This document shows, piece after piece, positions 25,789-34,790 of a DNA stretch of 64,000 nt (positions are counted from its first letter, which is position 1; each line of letters opens with the position of its first letter). Under the pieces are notes generated by a model. That model was not told the DNA's origin and did no database searches. It worked only from the letters and a program-made list of their open reading frames with translations. Made by a program: the position numbers and the translations under genes. The stretch is taken from contig JAHLEH010000009.1 in NCBI GenBank assembly GCA_018883545.1, forward strand, positions 1-64,000, written 5' to 3'. Origin of the DNA: Marixanthotalea marina (lineage in GTDB: Bacteria > Bacteroidota > Bacteroidia > Flavobacteriales > Flavobacteriaceae).

Positions 25789-27750
25789 TTATTTTACAAT
25801 AAACTTCGCTTTCATAGTTAAATAATGACCTGGGAATGTACACACAATCCAATAAGTACCTGGTTCCGTGGGTGCTTCAAAATATATTTTCTCAGATTCC
25901 TCTGGGCCAACAATACCGGTATGGTACAATACCATATCAGAATCTGGCACATAATTTAAATCTGGGCCATCCAAACCTAAGTTCATAGCCATTTCACCTA
26001 CTTTGGTAGGTGTTTCTTCACCCGTTTTGGTTAGCACCACATTATGAAGCATATCGTCATTGTTATCTAAAGTCAATTCAATCTTACTGCCTTTAGCAAC
26101 TACCAATTCATCTACATCATACTTCAATCCGGGCACTGTTCCAATAACTATTTGTTTATCAACTTTACCATTCCAAGACTCAGGCATTTTGTTAACACGC
26201 TTAGGCTGGTCAACAGCTTTTCCTGAAGGTTTCATATCGTTCATAGACATAGATTTTAAAACCCCACCAGGAACCTCGTTTAACGTATAATATCCTGTAT
26301 TGTGTAATAATAATTCACCTGTGGTTGATTTTAATGTGGGTATTTCCAATTGATGGATGTAACCCAAACGCATACCATGAACAGTTAGTTTTACAGACAT
26401 CCCATCTTCTGAAACCTCAGCATTATGAACCATAGCGGGTTGCTGATCTATAATGGGGCTGCCATAGGTTAGATGGTACAAATAATTAAATGTTGTTAGT
26501 TTATAGGACAAAATATCAGCCGCCATTTTTTTATTTACCGGCTTTGTAAACTCAACTAAAAAACCATCTGGCTGCGCTTTCATGGATTTAATTTCAAAAG
26601 GCATTTTACCCGTCCATTTTAAACGTTGTAATCCGTAGTCGGCTTTACCTGTGGAAGCCCAACCTCTACTGGTCATGCCCACAAACATGCTATTATCGCT
26701 ACCCCAAATCATTCTCAAAATACCAGAAGAAAACCCTTCTCTAAATCCGAAAGCGGCACCTTGATAAACACCATTCACTTTCTCCATGAATACACGCATA
26801 ATTTTACTATGCCCCTGGTCACCCACAAACATTTGACCTTCAAACGGCCCAAATGCACCGCCAACAGTGTCATACAAAATATCGGATGTTGAAATACCTA
26901 AAATGGTATGTGGAAACCAAACAGCAGGCACTTTAATTTGAGGCACTTTTTTAGCATACTCATAAAGTGTCAATCCAGACTCTTTCTCTATATCTTCAAA
27001 CTTTAAACCTTTAATGGGCGATTTAGGGTCGTCTGTCCAACGTAAACCTTCAGGATTTCCTGCAAAGTCGCCTTTTTCAAGATGCGTCATTCGTCCAGAA
27101 CCAACCCAATCCCCTTGGTTTTCAGCATAAAAAACATCGCCTTCAGGACTTATTGTATACCCTGCTGGTGAACGTAAGCCAGTAGCTATGGGCGTCATTT
27201 CGCCTTCTGGTGTAATTTTTACCAACCATCCGCGCCATTTAACCAAACTAACACCACGGTTTGTCCAACCCAAATTCAAGGTTACCAGCATATCGCCATT
27301 ATCCATGATTCGTGGTCCATAAGAATACTCGTGGTAATTACCAGAAATAGGCCATGAATAAACCGTTTTGTACAAATCGGCTATACCGTCTTTATTTCTA
27401 TCTTCTAGGCGGGTAAGCTCTCCTCTTTGCGATAAATAAAAACCATTGTCTTTGTATGCAAGTCCTAAAGGCTCGTGCAAGCCATGGGCAAATCGTTTAT
27501 AAACCGGATTCTTACTATATGGCTTATCAATAATCCAAACATCGCCCCTACGTGTTGAAACCCCTAGTTTATCATCATCGGTTAATGACAAACCTCCTAC
27601 TTCCAATATGACGTCATTAGGAATGGGCACATCTACTATTTCATAATAGGCTGCTTCCCTTTTTTGTATATCGTTAGAAACTTGTGCTATAGATATATGG
27701 CACAAACTTAAAAACAATGCTACTATTACTATTTTATATATGTTTTGCAT
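25789..27750 (-). CDS. Exported beta-propeller protein with C-terminal azurin-like copper domain
   Basis: The 653-residue protein has a Sec signal peptide (residues 1-22). Residues about 40-375 form a sorbosone-dehydrogenase-like propeller (LTDDDKLGVSTRRGDVW, GLRSPAGYTISPEGDVFYAENQGDW, GHSKIMR). Residues about 385-500 form a beta domain, and residues about 540-653 a cupredoxin. The cupredoxin has a complete type-1 copper set at azurin spacing: H569 (MLHNVV), C637, H642 and M646 (CTFPGHYLTM). This suggests a dehydrogenase-like sensor or enzyme that hands electrons to its own copper centre in the periplasm. Propeller cofactor residues were not confirmed. It lies 18 bases downstream of the DUF1080 lipoprotein gene. 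Confidence 0.88.
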   Translation of the reverse strand: MQNIYKIVIVALFLSLCHISIAQVSNDIQKREAAYYEIVDVPIPNDVILEVGGLSLTDDDKLGVSTRRGDVWIIDKPYSKNPVYKRFAHGLHEPLGLAYKDNGFYLSQRGELTRLEDRNKDGIADLYKTVYSWPISGNYHEYSYGPRIMDNGDMLVTLNLGWTNRGVSLVKWRGWLVKITPEGEMTPIATGLRSPAGYTISPEGDVFYAENQGDWVGSGRMTHLEKGDFAGNPEGLRWTDDPKSPIKGLKFEDIEKESGLTLYEYAKKVPQIKVPAVWFPHTILGISTSDILYDTVGGAFGPFEGQMFVGDQGHSKIMRVFMEKVNGVYQGAAFGFREGFSSGILRMIWGSDNSMFVGMTSRGWASTGKADYGLQRLKWTGKMPFEIKSMKAQPDGFLVEFTKPVNKKMAADILSYKLTTFNYLYHLTYGSPIIDQQPAMVHNAEVSEDGMSVKLTVHGMRLGYIHQLEIPTLKSTTGELLLHNTGYYTLNEVPGGVLKSMSMNDMKPSGKAVDQPKRVNKMPESWNGKVDKQIVIGTVPGLKYDVDELVVAKGSKIELTLDNNDDMLHNVVLTKTGEETPTKVGEMAMNLGLDGPDLNYVPDSDMVLYHTGIVGPEESEKIYFEAPTEPGTYWIVCTFPGHYLTMKAKFIVK

Positions 27751-27768
27751 GATTCGTTTCTTTTTAGT

Positions 27769-29667
27769 TTACCAAATAATACTATAGTTTACACTTTGTT
27801 CTCCCGAAGGCACTTGTACAATTAGTTCCTGAGCCCCATTGATGGATCTGATTAATGGTTTTAACTGACCATTACCTGAAAAATCAATATAATAATCTTC
27901 ACCATCTACTCGATATGTATTGTTAGGCAAGGTTTCAATGTGTTCCCCATCGGCTATTTTGTACCAAATTGCCTCATTACCGTCTACAGTTATTTCCCTA
28001 TCTATTTTACGTTCTGAAGCAGAAGGAATCAATTTATTCCTAAGTGTTGTTTCGCCAATTCTACTTAAGAAAACTGGATAACCTGCTTCATCAAACTCAT
28101 AGCCTAATTGTTTAAAGTTTAAATCTTCATCCAATTCTGGCCATTGTGAATTTTCATTTTCCAAAAAAGCGAATTCAAAATCACCATGACTGGAAATGTG
28201 AAAGGGATTAGGTTCTACTAATTGGCTTTCTCCCCTAGAATCCCACATTGGGGTAGCATCTAAGAAACCGCCATCCCATGCCATTAAAAAAGAGGCTCTG
28301 GATAAATCGAACGCATAGTGAATACCAATTGGACTGCCCACCGAAATACTATACACTTTTTTGTTTCCTTTGTGCATAAAAAATGTACGTTGGGCAATAA
28401 TAGCTTCTTTAGGTTCAATTAAGATTTTTTCCGGTTGCGGTCTATTTCTCGTTGTACTCATTTCTTCTTGCAACACAGTTTGTTTTTGAATTTCAGGGCC
28501 TTCAACTTGTAAATTGAATTCACCGCGCCACGGGAATTTTTTATTGTAAACAATAGTAAATGGCACAGAACCTTGCTCTAAAACAATTTCTGCAAAACGC
28601 CGCTCGTAAGCATAGCCCAAATCTTCATTTAGGTTGATGAGCGTATCATTATTTACTATAAAAACACCCCCGCCATTTAACCCCATTTCAAAAAGATAGT
28701 CTCCCGAAGTTGGGATTTCCATAGTACCTGAGTAGGATACTATTTTTCTAGAATTACTTTGTTTTAACTCGGACAAGTCCAGTTTTTTAACTTTAAATTC
28801 CTTAACCAATTTAAGGCTATCCATATTGATAAGGTCTTGGTATGTACCCTCAAACTCTTTATTTGTCAAATCGCTAAACGCAACCTTGTTGTCTCCGTAT
28901 AATTTATATTTTATGTTTTTGAAGGCCACTGCGCCATGATCTCCTTGAATGACAAATGGCCCAGTAGATGCTTCATCATTGAACATGGCCGCTTGGGTCG
29001 GCCCTGTAACTTCAACATTTTTTTGAATTAAAACACCATTTAACCAAACTTCTTCAAACCAAGCATTATTTGTTTTGTTGCCAGATTCGTCAAATTTAGG
29101 CGCATGAAAAATAATTTTGAAATGCTGCCATAAGCCAGGTGCTTTGGCTGCATTAGTTGATGGGGCTGTACCCTCATAACCATTTTGACCATTTTCCTTA
29201 GTGTCGTCCCATCGTTGGTAAACGCCTCCAATGTCTGAATACTTTGGCTCTTCAACGCCCCAACTATCAAACAATTGAATTTCATATCTGCCTTGAAAGT
29301 ACAGACCAGAATTAGAGTTTTTGGGCATCATCACATCCAGTTCTAACTCGATATCACCATGCTCAAATGATGTAAAAATATGTTCATTGTTTTCAGCGTC
29401 TCCCATATTTACCAAAATGCCGCTTCCATCGGAAACTGTAAGGCTTTTTTCTTTATTTCTATCGGCAATAACACCCGCAACAACTTTCCAGTTGGTTCCC
29501 GTTGGCTTAAAACTTGATAGATCACTTAATGGGATTTCTTTAAATGGCAAAGATTCCATTTGTTTAATTTCTTCATCTGGAACGATGATGGGCTCAGACG
29601 TTTCCTTTTTACAAGAAACAAAAAAACATACTGCAAACAATATGCAATAATTTAACGTGTGTTTCAT
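27769..29667 (-). CDS. DUF1080 lipoprotein with PA14-like and unknown C-terminal domains
   Basis: The 632-residue protein has lipobox FVSC (Cys19). Residues about 40-260 are a DUF1080 domain (GDIELELDVMMPKNSNSGLYFQGRYEI, then AVAFKNIKYKLYG). Residues about 270-395 resemble a PA14-type fold (SGDYLFEMGLNGGGVFIVNNDTLI). Residues about 410-632 are an all-beta region I do not recognise. DUF1080 members include 3-keto-glycoside hydrolases. It is first in a two-gene operon with the copper-propeller protein, which suggests a surface oxidation and hydrolysis pair. The substrate is unknown. Confidence 0.85.
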   Translation of the reverse strand: MKHTLNYCILFAVCFFVSCKKETSEPIIVPDEEIKQMESLPFKEIPLSDLSSFKPTGTNWKVVAGVIADRNKEKSLTVSDGSGILVNMGDAENNEHIFTSFEHGDIELELDVMMPKNSNSGLYFQGRYEIQLFDSWGVEEPKYSDIGGVYQRWDDTKENGQNGYEGTAPSTNAAKAPGLWQHFKIIFHAPKFDESGNKTNNAWFEEVWLNGVLIQKNVEVTGPTQAAMFNDEASTGPFVIQGDHGAVAFKNIKYKLYGDNKVAFSDLTNKEFEGTYQDLINMDSLKLVKEFKVKKLDLSELKQSNSRKIVSYSGTMEIPTSGDYLFEMGLNGGGVFIVNNDTLINLNEDLGYAYERRFAEIVLEQGSVPFTIVYNKKFPWRGEFNLQVEGPEIQKQTVLQEEMSTTRNRPQPEKILIEPKEAIIAQRTFFMHKGNKKVYSISVGSPIGIHYAFDLSRASFLMAWDGGFLDATPMWDSRGESQLVEPNPFHISSHGDFEFAFLENENSQWPELDEDLNFKQLGYEFDEAGYPVFLSRIGETTLRNKLIPSASERKIDREITVDGNEAIWYKIADGEHIETLPNNTYRVDGEDYYIDFSGNGQLKPLIRSINGAQELIVQVPSGEQSVNYSIIW

Positions 29668-29946
29668 AAAGTTATGTTTAGTTGGCTAAGTTAGATAATC
29701 ATTTGTAAATGACCACTAAGAAACAAAAATATAATTATTGTTAAAAATTTAACATGAAGAAACAAACGTAAAAGATACTTTAATCTAAAACTTTAATTCT
29801 GAAAACAGTACAATCTTGTAAATTTTTATCCAATCGAATTACTTGACCCACTAAGGCTTTACTTCGAAAAAACAACCACAAAAAAAATGAAAAGTTTAAT
29901 GTTAATAATGAGTTTTTCATGACTTAAAATTGCTTTAAGGGTTTTG

Positions 29947-31608
29947 TTACATTTCCAGCTTAGCAATCATATAATTATCTTTGGATTCACTTAATTCAAT
30001 GATTTTTATTTCTTTGGTTTGGTTTGGTTTTCCATAGTTTTTAAATAGGGTCAATTTCAAAAAAGTTGGCTTTTCTTCATCAGATTCAATGTCCGGAAAA
30101 TAGTTTATCATGATAAAATAGTTCCCCTTCTTTGCACTCTTTAATGTAAACTCTTCGGGCCCATAACCTTGTGACAAATTTTGCACCAACTCACCTCCCA
30201 GCTGGGTGGTAGGATTTATGTTATTGCATATTTCCCTGGTTGGATCAATTACTTGGAGGTCAATATTGGCATCACGTCGGTTCCAATCTGCCACAATCCT
30301 AACATCAAACGTTTTATTTCCGTATAGCTGTGCCACATCATTACTTAAAATAGCATCAATTCCTGAAAATTGTATAATACTGTTGTTAAGCCCTCCCTCG
30401 TCTGCAATAAGGCCATTTAAAATTTCTGCGGATTCATCCTCTAAACCTATATCATTAAATGCCAAAGCCAAGTCCCTATACGATTGAATATCTTCTGGAC
30501 TCAATTTTAAAATCTGTGTGTAAATATTACTAGCTAGTTTATATTCACCGGCAGCTTCAAGGTGATAGGCCAATACTTTTAGCAATTCATAATCCTCAGG
30601 GTTTGTTTCAACTATATTAAATAAAACACGTAACCCATAATCCTTTTCATCTCTACTTTTAAAATAGTTGTAAAAATCTAGATGATAACTAGACAAATGG
30701 CCGAATTCGCTTTTTTGTTGTTCATAAATATCATAAGCTTCTTTAGCAGAACTTACCTCTTTTAAATTTTTGGTATATGGCGCTTCATTTCCATAGGAAA
30801 CCGCTAATTCATCATCATATTTATTAACAGTTTTGCTTGCCGCATTTGTTTTGTTTAAAGATTCACTATAGAACTTTGATTTAATATCGATAACCCCAGC
30901 AGCTGAAGCCCCTACAATATTACCTTGTGCATCCTTTACTTCACTGGGGCCATAGCGCAAACCAGCACCGGCACTTTTAATGACCTCTATGCTCTCGATA
31001 TCGTTAACATTTATCGAATATAAAAAACTAGGATCTAAGGGCATCCCATCATAAAAAAACATGGGCTGCAACCCTTTTAAACTGGTGCCTCCCCTAATAC
31101 TAAAACTAACACTGGATTCTGGTCCTCCGGTACCCGAACTGGGGCTAATATTAAGTCCTGCTACTTTACCTTGTAATGCCTGTATTACATTTATGTAATT
31201 TCCTTGAGCAATCTGTTCGCTTGTAATAACTGTTGAAGCATAACTTCGAGAACGTTCTTTTCTAGTAACTTTTTTTTGACCATTTACCACTACTTGTTCT
31301 AAATTTTCAGTGGCTTGCTCTAAAACAACATCAATATTTTTTTTATCCCCCACTCTTATTTCTTGAGACTCCATACCAATATAGCTGAAAACCAAAACAT
31401 CCTCAGGTTTTACTTTTATGAAATAGTGGCCATCTTCTCCAGTTTGGGTACCTCTTGCTTTGTCCTTTACCAACACGTTAACACCCATCATTGGGTTCCC
31501 AAAACTATCGGTAACCGTACCCAAAATATTTACATCGCTATTCACTTTTTCTTGTGAGAATATGGAAAAAGTAAGAAAAGTAAATGCAACAAAAATCAAT
31601 GATTTCAT
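29947..31608 (-). CDS. Exported CarboxypepD/TonB-plug/TPR/DUF2135 protein without a barrel
   Basis: The 553-residue protein has a signal peptide at 1-19, a CarboxypepD-regulatory-like domain at 26-98, and a TonB-plug-like domain at about 118-246 (ALQGKVAGLNISPSSG, MFFYDGMPLDP, VIKSAGAGLRYG). TPR-like helices follow at about 325-400, and a DUF2135/YfaP-type beta domain at about 432-505 (ADWNRRDANIDLQVIDP, GYGPEEFTLKSAKKGNYFIMINYF). There is no room for a 22-strand barrel. DUF2135 proteins occur in alpha-2-macroglobulin and VWA gene neighbourhoods of other bacteria. The gene is downstream of the VWA gene with the same N-terminal plan, separated by a terminator. Confidence 0.85.
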   Translation of the reverse strand: MKSLIFVAFTFLTFSIFSQEKVNSDVNILGTVTDSFGNPMMGVNVLVKDKARGTQTGEDGHYFIKVKPEDVLVFSYIGMESQEIRVGDKKNIDVVLEQATENLEQVVVNGQKKVTRKERSRSYASTVITSEQIAQGNYINVIQALQGKVAGLNISPSSGTGGPESSVSFSIRGGTSLKGLQPMFFYDGMPLDPSFLYSINVNDIESIEVIKSAGAGLRYGPSEVKDAQGNIVGASAAGVIDIKSKFYSESLNKTNAASKTVNKYDDELAVSYGNEAPYTKNLKEVSSAKEAYDIYEQQKSEFGHLSSYHLDFYNYFKSRDEKDYGLRVLFNIVETNPEDYELLKVLAYHLEAAGEYKLASNIYTQILKLSPEDIQSYRDLALAFNDIGLEDESAEILNGLIADEGGLNNSIIQFSGIDAILSNDVAQLYGNKTFDVRIVADWNRRDANIDLQVIDPTREICNNINPTTQLGGELVQNLSQGYGPEEFTLKSAKKGNYFIMINYFPDIESDEEKPTFLKLTLFKNYGKPNQTKEIKIIELSESKDNYMIAKLEM

Positions 31609-31638
31609 AGATATTTGGTTTTAAGCGAATTAAAATAC

Positions 31639-31668
31639 AAAAAAACGACCTATAAAAATAGGTCGTTT
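31639..31668 (-). terminator. Terminator after the VWA gene
   Basis: AAACGACCTA-TAAAAA-TAGGTCGTTT with a U7 run in minus-strand RNA, starting 9 bases past the VWA stop and ahead of the DUF2135 gene. It partly insulates the two genes. Confidence 0.8.
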
Positions 31669-31676
31669 AGATTATT

Positions 31677-34004
31677 TTATAAATTATTATAAGAATACAC
31701 CAGCTTTATAAATTCTGCCCGATAACCATCTTGGTCAGTGCCCCTTCCTGAATTTGCCATTTTAATTACATCTTCAATATTTGAATTATTATGAAATCTA
31801 GACTGCCTTAACTGCATTCCAAAAAGCGCAACTGCTGAAGTAAACTTCATATCTACTGTAGGTACTCCAACTTCATCTTTTTGCACATGAACCATTTCAA
31901 TACTTTTATCTTCATCTGGCTTTTTATACCTGAACTTCACTGTAAACAATTCATCATTATAATCCTGAATATTTTGTTGCTTGGTATACTTTAACTCATT
32001 AATGTCTTTTAAATAATCGCTTTCTACGCCTGTTGGAATAATTTCGTAAAGTGCTGTGACCGTATGCCCACTTCCCAACTCACCTGCATCTTTGGTATCA
32101 TCTATGAAATCTTCATCTGCTAACAACCTATTTTCATACCCTATTAGCCTATAGGCCTGTACTTTGTTGGGGTTGAATTCTATTTGGATTTTAACATCTT
32201 TAGCAATGGTAAACAACGTACCTCCAAACTCTTTACCAAAAACCTTTTGGGCTTCCTGCATATTATCAATATAAGCATAGTTACCATTACCTTTATCGGC
32301 TAAGGTTTCCAGTTTCGAGTCTTTGTAATTGCCATAGCCGAAACCTAAAACCGACAAAAACACACCCGATTTACGTTTCTCTTCAATAAGTTTTTCCATA
32401 TCCTTATCAGATGAAGCCCCGACATTAAAATCGCCATCTGTTGCTAAAATCACCCTATTATTGCCATTCTTTTTAAAACTCTCTGCAGCCAGTTTATAGG
32501 CTAATTTTATACCAGCGCCTCCAGCGGTTGAGCCTCCCGCATTCAGTTTATCCAGAGCATTTAATATTTTTGCTTTATGTTTTCCAGATGTTGGCTCTAA
32601 AACCACACCTGCAGCTCCTGCATAAACCACTATTGAAACTTTATCTTGTTCACGAAGTTGATTGACCAATAATTTAAAAGCTGACTTTAAAAGTGGCAAT
32701 TTATTATCAGAAGACATTGAACCAGAAACGTCAATTAAAAACGTAAGGTTTGATGGGGGTAATTCATCATTGTTAAATGTTTTTCCCTGCAAACCTATTT
32801 TAACAATTTTGGTATCTTCATTCCATAATGTTTTTGCAACTTCTGTATTTATTGAAAAAGGATGTTCTCCTGTTGGTTGCGGATAATTATATTCGAAATA
32901 ATTAATCATTTCCTCTATTTTAACGGCATTTGGGTCGATAGTTTCTCCGTTGTTAATCATGCGTCGCACATTGCTGTAACCCGCTTTATCAACATCAATT
33001 GAAAATGTGGATAAGGGTGAAAGTGAGGTTCTCTCAAAATTATTCTCTTCAATAACAGCATAACTTTCTTCATTTTGCAACCTAAAATTTCCATTATGTG
33101 TGGTAATCACAATACAACCATGTTTAGCTATGTTGCCAAATTTCTGTTTAGCATCACCTCCGTTATAAACCACTTTACTATCGATATCGGTATCAGGTAA
33201 ATTTTTAACAATGTAATTATTCTCCTTTTTTATCGGCATACCATCAACAATGTACAGTGGCTCATTTTTAGATTCAATGCTATTGTTTTTTGTTGAAATA
33301 AGTATGACACCATTTGCTGCCTTGCTGCCATAAATTGAAGTTGCCGATGCATCTTTCAATATATCAATACCATTAATATTTTCTGGATTTAATTTATCTA
33401 AATTCCCATAAGGCTTAACTACGCCATCAACAACCAATAAAGGTTGATTTTTATTAGACAATGCGGCTTGACCTCTTATCACTATTTTAGTACCTTTATT
33501 TGAAGCTTCCTTTTTTGAAATTTCCAAACCAGCTACATTTCCCTGCAATGCTGTTTGTATTGGTGTAGATTGTATTTGATTGGCCAACTGATTATGATAA
33601 GCCTTCTGCTTTTGACGCTTTATTTGTGAAGCTGAAACTGTTCTTACTGCTCCAGTAACAGCATAGCTCCTTTGAGTTCTATATCCAACCACTACTACCT
33701 CGTTCAACTCGGATACATCTTGCTCTAGGACCACAGAAATGGTATTGCGGCTTTCCACCTTTTCTTCTCTGGTTACATACCCAACATAAGAAAATACCAA
33801 AACATCTGTATTGGTTGCTTTAATCTCATAAAGTCCATCAAAATCTGTAGAGACACCTTTTGAAGAGCCTTTAACAATAACACTAACTCCAGGTAATGGA
33901 ATACCATCGTCAGCATCAGTTACTTTCCCTACAATTAATCGTTCCTGCGCAGTTATTTGCAACGAGCAAATCATTACAAACAAAATTGTAAATACTGTTT
34001 TCAT
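31677..34004 (-). CDS. Exported VWA protein with CarboxypepD and TonB-plug modules (YfbK-like)
   Basis: The 775-residue protein has a signal peptide at 1-19, a CarboxypepD-regulatory domain at 25-98, and a plug-like domain at about 118-238 (ALQGNVAGLEISKKE, QPLLVVDGVV, ILKDASATSIYGSKAANGVILISTK). A second shorter copy of the plug's last strands lies at about 247-302. Residues 310-775 are the YfbK-type region with VWA domain and MIDAS D425-x-S427-x-S429 (FLIDVSGSMSS), ATDGDFN, and a C-terminal beta domain. No barrel is present. It probably binds a partner on the outer membrane or cell surface through its metal site. The neighbouring DUF2135 gene shares its N-terminal plan. Confidence 0.88.
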   Translation of the reverse strand: MKTVFTILFVMICSLQITAQERLIVGKVTDADDGIPLPGVSVIVKGSSKGVSTDFDGLYEIKATNTDVLVFSYVGYVTREEKVESRNTISVVLEQDVSELNEVVVVGYRTQRSYAVTGAVRTVSASQIKRQKQKAYHNQLANQIQSTPIQTALQGNVAGLEISKKEASNKGTKIVIRGQAALSNKNQPLLVVDGVVKPYGNLDKLNPENINGIDILKDASATSIYGSKAANGVILISTKNNSIESKNEPLYIVDGMPIKKENNYIVKNLPDTDIDSKVVYNGGDAKQKFGNIAKHGCIVITTHNGNFRLQNEESYAVIEENNFERTSLSPLSTFSIDVDKAGYSNVRRMINNGETIDPNAVKIEEMINYFEYNYPQPTGEHPFSINTEVAKTLWNEDTKIVKIGLQGKTFNNDELPPSNLTFLIDVSGSMSSDNKLPLLKSAFKLLVNQLREQDKVSIVVYAGAAGVVLEPTSGKHKAKILNALDKLNAGGSTAGGAGIKLAYKLAAESFKKNGNNRVILATDGDFNVGASSDKDMEKLIEEKRKSGVFLSVLGFGYGNYKDSKLETLADKGNGNYAYIDNMQEAQKVFGKEFGGTLFTIAKDVKIQIEFNPNKVQAYRLIGYENRLLADEDFIDDTKDAGELGSGHTVTALYEIIPTGVESDYLKDINELKYTKQQNIQDYNDELFTVKFRYKKPDEDKSIEMVHVQKDEVGVPTVDMKFTSAVALFGMQLRQSRFHNNSNIEDVIKMANSGRGTDQDGYRAEFIKLVYSYNNL

Positions 34005-34107
34005 AATAGTTGATTTTTAAAGTTTAGCTTAAAACTAACCGCAACTATTATGTTTTAAAACCAGTAATGAGTTAAGTGCCCTTTTGAATGAGTAAAGCAC
34101 AAAAAAA

Positions 34108-34136
34108 GCGGCTGAATTCCAAATCCAATCGCTTTA
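34108..34136 (-). terminator. Weak terminator-like hairpin
   Basis: AAAGCG ... CGCTTT with a poorly paired centre and an A7 run on the left, just past the end of the minus-strand gene at 34162. The short stem makes it doubtful. Confidence 0.35.
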
Positions 34137-34161
34137 ATTTCATTTAACTTATATAATAGTA

Positions 34162-34686
34162 CTACTTGCTTTTTTGTCCTACGAATTGATGGTTTTTGGA
34201 TTTAAACAAAATATTAAAACTGGTCAAACTGCCATATATTCTAGTAATGTATTGCTGCAAATCTATTTTACCCTGTTCGTCTAGATCGCTAGCGTTAATA
34301 CGCTGTTCCATAACACGCAACCTATCACGAACCATGGTTATTTTATGGAAAAATGTATCTATTGGCAGTTCATACGATTTTAAACTGGCATCTCCTGGCT
34401 CTAAAATAAGTTTTCCGCCTTTGTACTTATCTGCAATTGGCACAATCTCACTGGCATCACTCCATTTTTTTAAGATATCCACCAAACTGGTTTCTATATC
34501 AAAAAAGCTAACAGTATCTACATCGCCATCGGCTGCTTCAATAACTTCAAAATCAGCATCCAAATCAATGGTTTCCAATCCGTTTTCAATAAAAGTCACC
34601 CAATAATGCTGTGAAGTTACATTTGTAACAACACCTTTTCCATATTCTGAATGATTGATTCTTGAGCCTATTCCTAATAATTTCAT
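34162..34686 (-). CDS. Conserved hypothetical protein with N-terminal Tudor/KOW-like motif
   Basis: I do not recognise a named family for this 174-residue protein. Residues 1-50 (GIGSRINHSEYGKGVVTNV, YWVTFIENGLETIDL) form a small beta barrel pattern like the Tudor-type C-terminal domain of UvrD/PcrA helicases. The rest is acidic and largely helical, with a long predicted helix at about 110-150. No signal peptide. It is divergent from uvrA. A nucleic-acid or polymerase-contact role is possible from the N-terminal motif alone, but uncertain. Confidence 0.7.
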   Translation of the reverse strand: MKLLGIGSRINHSEYGKGVVTNVTSQHYWVTFIENGLETIDLDADFEVIEAADGDVDTVSFFDIETSLVDILKKWSDASEIVPIADKYKGGKLILEPGDASLKSYELPIDTFFHKITMVRDRLRVMEQRINASDLDEQGKIDLQQYITRIYGSLTSFNILFKSKNHQFVGQKSK

Positions 34687-34790
34687 GTTTAAAATTTTAA
34701 ATCAATTTACTACACAATAATAACAAATATGGTATAAAACTTCACGGAAAATTTACAACTAAAATTGTAACTTCGCATTTTTGCTAATTT

